From assembly GCA_030407085.1 (NCBI GenBank), contig CM059586.1, positions 27,205,501 through 27,269,500 of the forward strand: 64,000 bases of DNA. Direction: 5' to 3'. This stretch comes from Trichopria drosophilae (Eukaryota; Arthropoda; Insecta; Hymenoptera; Diapriidae). The position numbers and the translations under genes were made by a program. Every line of letters begins with the position of its first letter. The first letter of the stretch is position 1. Under the pieces are notes generated by a model. That model was not told the DNA's origin. It was given only the letters and a program-made list of their open reading frames with translations, and did no database searches. Shown here one piece after another: positions 59,202 to 64,000 of this stretch.

Positions 59202-62200
59202 ACATTTTTTTTCAATGACCAAAAGGATAACTCGAGCGAATCTTGTACAGATTTTGTTTTATCAACAATTTCATGTCTTTTTCTAAGACAACATTTTAAC
59301 TTCTTACTCAAACGTGCACCATTTCCCTGAAAAAAGAGTATATTCAAAGATCCAAGTTTACAAAAAATTGAAAAATTTTAGTGTCAATCTTTGGTGTTGA
59401 TATATATGGTAGAAAAGTTTTGTTTCTGTTCAATACAAACATTAACGGGGTTGTATATTATGATATGGAAATATTTAAAAACACAGACACTCTTGAAGAA
59501 CTCGTGAACCTGTTTGGGTGTCCATTTTAAAATCAGTTTACTCTAAAAAATTAATGTTTTCACATCGTATTTCAAATTTACGAAAAAAATTAAAGTTAAT
59601 CTTTAATTAAGAGAAAGCGGTGTGTGAATTCCTTCTCAAAGTTCGTTTAGTTATAAAGTAGTTTTTATAGTTTCTAGTTCACTATAATAAAGTGCTACAA
59701 CAAATCATTATGTTTTATGTGCAGAGGTCGATTTTATCGCGTTATAATAAGGAATGATTATAAATAATGAATGCACAATTTTCTTTTAACTATTTTCTGC
59801 ATACAATAACAAATATGACAATATTATTAGAAATGTACATTAACTATTCCATTTACAAGAATAGATAATATGTACTAATCTTCATTGTCAATAACAAATA
59901 TTATATTTCTTAGATTTCCTTTAAACGTAAAAGTATTTCAGAAATTTCTAAATACCAAATTTTTCCGAACTTAACACTCTGTGAAATTTACAAGTTTAAA
60001 AACAAAACGAAAATACATGCTGCATTAGAAAGTTTAAACGCTTTTCTACGAAGTAATGTGCGAGAAAATGCTATATTTGTTTCACGACACAAGCACATGC
60101 TGTAAGCAATTAGCAAAATCCTATTTCTAATTTAAGAACAATTTACTTTCATTCATTTGCGCCTGTTTTTCAACGTTGATTTAAGCAAATTTATATAGTT
60201 TCCACAGAATAAAATTTGCACCCTTTAAAAAACGGCAGGAGTTAAAAACATAAATTCAACAAAAATAAATGTAGAAGGATAACGAATATATAGTAACTTT
60301 CGTTTTTATTTTGCAAATTCAAATATCAGAATAAAGCTTTTGACGTCGTACAAGTAATTCTAGAAAATATAAAAAATATTTTTGAGTAATGAATTTTAAC
60401 GAAACTTTGACATTTGATGAAATGTAAAAAATAAACTTTTCAGTATATTCAAATAAATTTGCATTAATAAATACATTTTTTTAAACAACAATAGAGTAAC
60501 GTAATAGACTATTGTGCGGATGTATATTAATTTTTGCAACTCGACGTTACGGGTTAATAATATTCGGTCAAAAAAGTTTTGGTAAAATTGAAATTTGATT
60601 AATTTATGAATTCAAAAACTCTGATTTGTATGTACATTATAAGTAAAGAAACAAGTTAGATCCACAGTTTACAAACGTACAATATAAAATTGATTAGTCG
60701 AATTTTTGAATCTCATATTATTCAAAATATTCTCCACAACGAGTATTTAAAAAACACAATAACAGCAACTATTTGAAAATACTTTTAGGAGATATGTTTT
60801 ATTTCGTACTTCATGCTGGATTATTAATTTAGTAATAAATTTTAACTGCCATATCGTTTGAATATAGAAGCTGAATGATATACGTTTTTATACTGCACAA
60901 AACGAAAATCGGTGTAGCGATTTTTCATTTCAATAACCTATCGGAACGTATGATCAAGCATTTGGTTCCTTTCTTTCGTTCATGTTTTTGAATGAATCGT
61001 GTAACCCTTTTGTTCATTTTTGGAAATGCTCCCGTAACGGTTTATCGATTTCAGGTGACGCTCTGTATTGTGAAATAGACCATTATTTAAAACTCTAGTT
61101 CTCTTCATCGATGTAACAACATGCAAGCTTTTTATAGAATTTTATTTTCGAAGGATTTAACATCGCATTCATCGATTAACAATCTGTCCGGTAATTTAAT
61201 TTTGTTTATAAATAACGAAAATCATCATGAATATTGTCGAAATAGACATGAGTATAAATTGAAGTTATAACCAAAAATATCAAAATATTATAAAACCAAT
61301 TTACTACGGTAAGTATGAAAGATGATAATTTTTAATTGAGTTTTATGGTTTTTATGATTGTTATTCTCATTTTGCGTTTTCTTGAATTTTATTATATCAA
61401 CATATACTTTGTTACGTTTTCTAATATTTACTTTGTGTTTCATGAAATGAGAATTTTCTCAGCGTGGTATAGGAAACCCGTCTCATGAAGTCTTATAATA
61501 TGAATAGGATCAAAGCGAAGTACAACTGGAATATTAAAAATATAAATAAAAGAATTTAAAAAGGAACATTACAGAAGAAATTCCTTCCGAGTGTTTAGCG
61601 GCTGACCAATAACGACTTTCTTCACTTCAGATGCCACTAAACTGGAACTTATATTGGAATGTCATAAACTGTATGAATATACGATCTTTGCGCCATATCA
61701 GAAGTTGAAAATTTGGATTTCATATGTGCAGCAATAAAGAACTCACTTTACTACAATATACATTTTACAAAAATGTATAAAATCGAAATAAATATTTGAA
61801 CTTATCTGCCTTCTATGATTTTCTTTTACTTATGCCTCTATTTTCATCGGCAATGTATTTACTTCTTTAATACAATTTTTTAAAATAGTTTATATTTGAT
61901 TAGCAAGTTTCTGCATTTATTTAGTCACTTGTTTCTTAAAATCAATCAAAACTGAAACACTGAATCATTTTTAATCTCGAGTGGTAACAGTAGTGGTTTA
62001 TTTCTCTTCGGAAACAGACTAATCCATAACAATTTTTCTATTTTTAAACTACAAGGTACTATAGTTTTTTATTACTATACTAGTCTTTAAATTATTAAAA
62101 AAAGTAAATTATTTTTTCATTAAAAGACCTCTTACAAAATGGCTGGGAAATGGTTAGCAGTTGATTTGCTTGAAATTCTTGTCCTAATCAAATGTCTCAT

Positions 62201-64000
62201 AGAGCTGGAAGACGAGTAACTATTTTAATTATTTCTACATTTACTAAATTCCATTCTGAAATTCGATCTTCGGTTTTCTAATTTAAAGAAAATGGGATAA
62301 ATAGCACAGAATTTAAAAAATAAGTTCAGACGTGGTCATAGCAGTTTTTTTATTATTGCTCTGGATTTAACATACTGAACAATGTTGATATTTTTTTTTA
62401 CAAAAACAGAAGAATTATCTACAGATAACTAAATTTAAAGAGGAATCTGTTCACAAATTCAGTAACAATTAGATATTTTTCTGTTTACAATACTTTAGGT
62501 GCTCTGAATATTATGATAATTTTGTTTTTACACATTAAACTGAGATAATTATATTAAGTTTTAATTTATTATGAAAATATTTGGCAAATAAACTAATATC
62601 TTTATTTCAAGAGGGTATAAATCACAAAAACTATTCTTATTTAAAGCAGACAAACTTAAAATGTACAAGTATATTCCATTATCAGTATCAAAACAATTAA
62701 TCAGCCCAAAATAAGTGTAATTTAACATAGTATTACATCAAGTAATATTCTCAAATGTTTTTCTCAGTCTAGTAGTTACCGAATTAATTTCAACTTCAGT
62801 AACTCGTAGACATTAGTGTAGAACATCACTTACCGGGAAACTAATTTGCCAATATTCAGGAAAGTTATGATATTGTGATAGGAATTTTCGACAACAGACA
62901 AAACACAATTTTATCATATTATTCATAGTATTTAAAATATTATAATGTAAATATTGACCTTGTTTTTTCCCCATTATTTCATAAACTCTAAGTTATAATA
63001 TCTGGGTTGTAAATATTGTCTTAAATTTATTCTATTTTCTATGCAGAGAAATTCAGAAATAATATTAAGACTTCTGGAGAATTATGATATTTATACAGAT
63101 TTACTACGAAAAATTAGTTCAAAATGAATATACATAACGTCTACGCGTGAAAACAGAAAACTGTCTAATTGTTACGGAATTTAGCATATTTCATTCTGTT
63201 AAATCCAGAGAGAAATTTTTTGCTGGAATTGACTTACATAACGTTTGAAATCGTTTATTTTTGCTGGAATAAAAATGAGGTTGTTGATCTTTGTGCTTAA
63301 CACAAATTCAACAAATAATGGTGATTACTAATAAAAAGTATCGTAAATACTCATTTATTACTAATATTTAATTTGCACTAATAATGTTCTGAAGGCATTA
63401 AATAGGGTTTAAGTTTGCAAAATGATGCTAATTTTTATTCATTTTCTTTACTATCGTGTAATGGAAAATGCGATAGTATTTTTTATTTTTTGCTGTGAGT
63501 GTTTTTATCTGTGCTAACATATTTATGTTTATGTTAATTATTGTTATGTGTTTAAATGCCTGTTACATTATATAGTTCTATACTAATTTTATATTATTAA
63601 TGAATATTTCTAAATGTCAATTATATCGGCTTTTTTTATAAAATTTTGAATATTTAAAGTTTAGTTATATATATTTTATTTTACTATAAACGTGTTATAT
63701 TAAAAGTTCAATTAGCAATTATTTTTTTAAAATAATTGTTCAAAGGACAAAATATTGTACTTTTACGTGATAAGTAAACTGTATCATTTGTAGTAGAAAA
63801 CTAATATTAAATAATTAACAAAAATCATTTTACACTTTGAATATTAATAGGGTAAAATGTTATGCTGTAACCTAACTGGCATAGAATTATATTGGATTTT
63901 CAAATCCATATTTTGTATCCCTGGTGAAGAAATTTTCTATACGAAGGAGATATTTCTCTAAATGATGTAAATAAGTATTTGAAATTATAAGCCAATATAA
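59202..64000. other. AT-rich DNA to the end of the window, nothing assigned
   Basis: I found no supportable exon, RNA gene or repeat in this stretch. Confidence 0.5.

Noticed and set aside
59111..59347. 78-codon minus-strand frame rich in Lys and Ser
   Set aside because: It includes the arm of the second CCGACA-word element and has no domain.
1..64000. CRISPR arrays, operons or bacterial defence systems
   Set aside because: Spliced Ig exons, microsatellites and non-LTR retrotransposons show eukaryotic nuclear DNA; no spacer-repeat pattern is present.

Overview
The window looks like insect nuclear DNA. It is very rich in A and T, has no operons or compact bacterial-style ORFs, and carries spliced coding exons with canonical GT/AG borders. 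It is littered with small foldback transposons, decayed non-LTR retrotransposon fragments, short satellites and a small TTAGG-type tract (about 31359-31377). AT-rich DNA plus TTAGG suggests Hymenoptera (ant, bee or wasp), but that is an inference and I could not test it.

The only convincing host gene is on the minus strand at the left end. Three exons (9500-9651, 2813-3023, 2166-2471) splice in frame (phases 1, 0, 1, 1) to encode almost all of a two-Ig-domain neuronal surface protein of the Dpr family (defective proboscis extension response; often named zig-8-like in insect annotations). The signal-peptide exon lies upstream (higher coordinates) and the C-terminal anchor exon downstream. I found neither, so the gene is partial here. 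Everything from 9652 to 64000 is best read as its long 5' intron and/or intergenic DNA.

Non-coding layout. Positions 1-2165 hold two broken non-LTR retrotransposon pieces and a GA microsatellite. Positions 3024-9499 are an intron with a somewhat GC-richer block (about 3300-5460) and a 120-bp-period satellite. Positions 9.9-12.8 kb hold piggyBac-like, pogo-like and TAGTTA-word MITEs. Positions 17.8-27.5 kb are a dense cluster of foldback elements, a CAGTACTGA word array, a satellite and a 0.3-kb direct repeat. Positions 30.7-36.9 kb hold a reverse-transcriptase remnant and several foldback elements. Positions 40-44.7 kb hold a MITE, a second minus-strand retrotransposon tail, a satellite array and a large inverted repeat. 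Positions 47.4-54.8 kb contain a possible Penelope-like fragment, two GC/CpG-richer islands that may be regulatory or first-exon DNA, further MITEs and a striking GC-rich hairpin at 54643-54793. From about 55 kb to the end I see almost only featureless AT-rich DNA, plus one foldback element.

The most interesting pattern is that several unrelated element families share one design: inverted arms built from degenerate iterations of a short keyword (AAAAACCGACA; TTTCAACACATAA; CACTCCAAA; TAGTTA). A fifth array (CAGTACTGA) has no proven ends. I found no clearly new protein system. Calls are by eye; repeat boundaries are good to roughly 10-20 bases.
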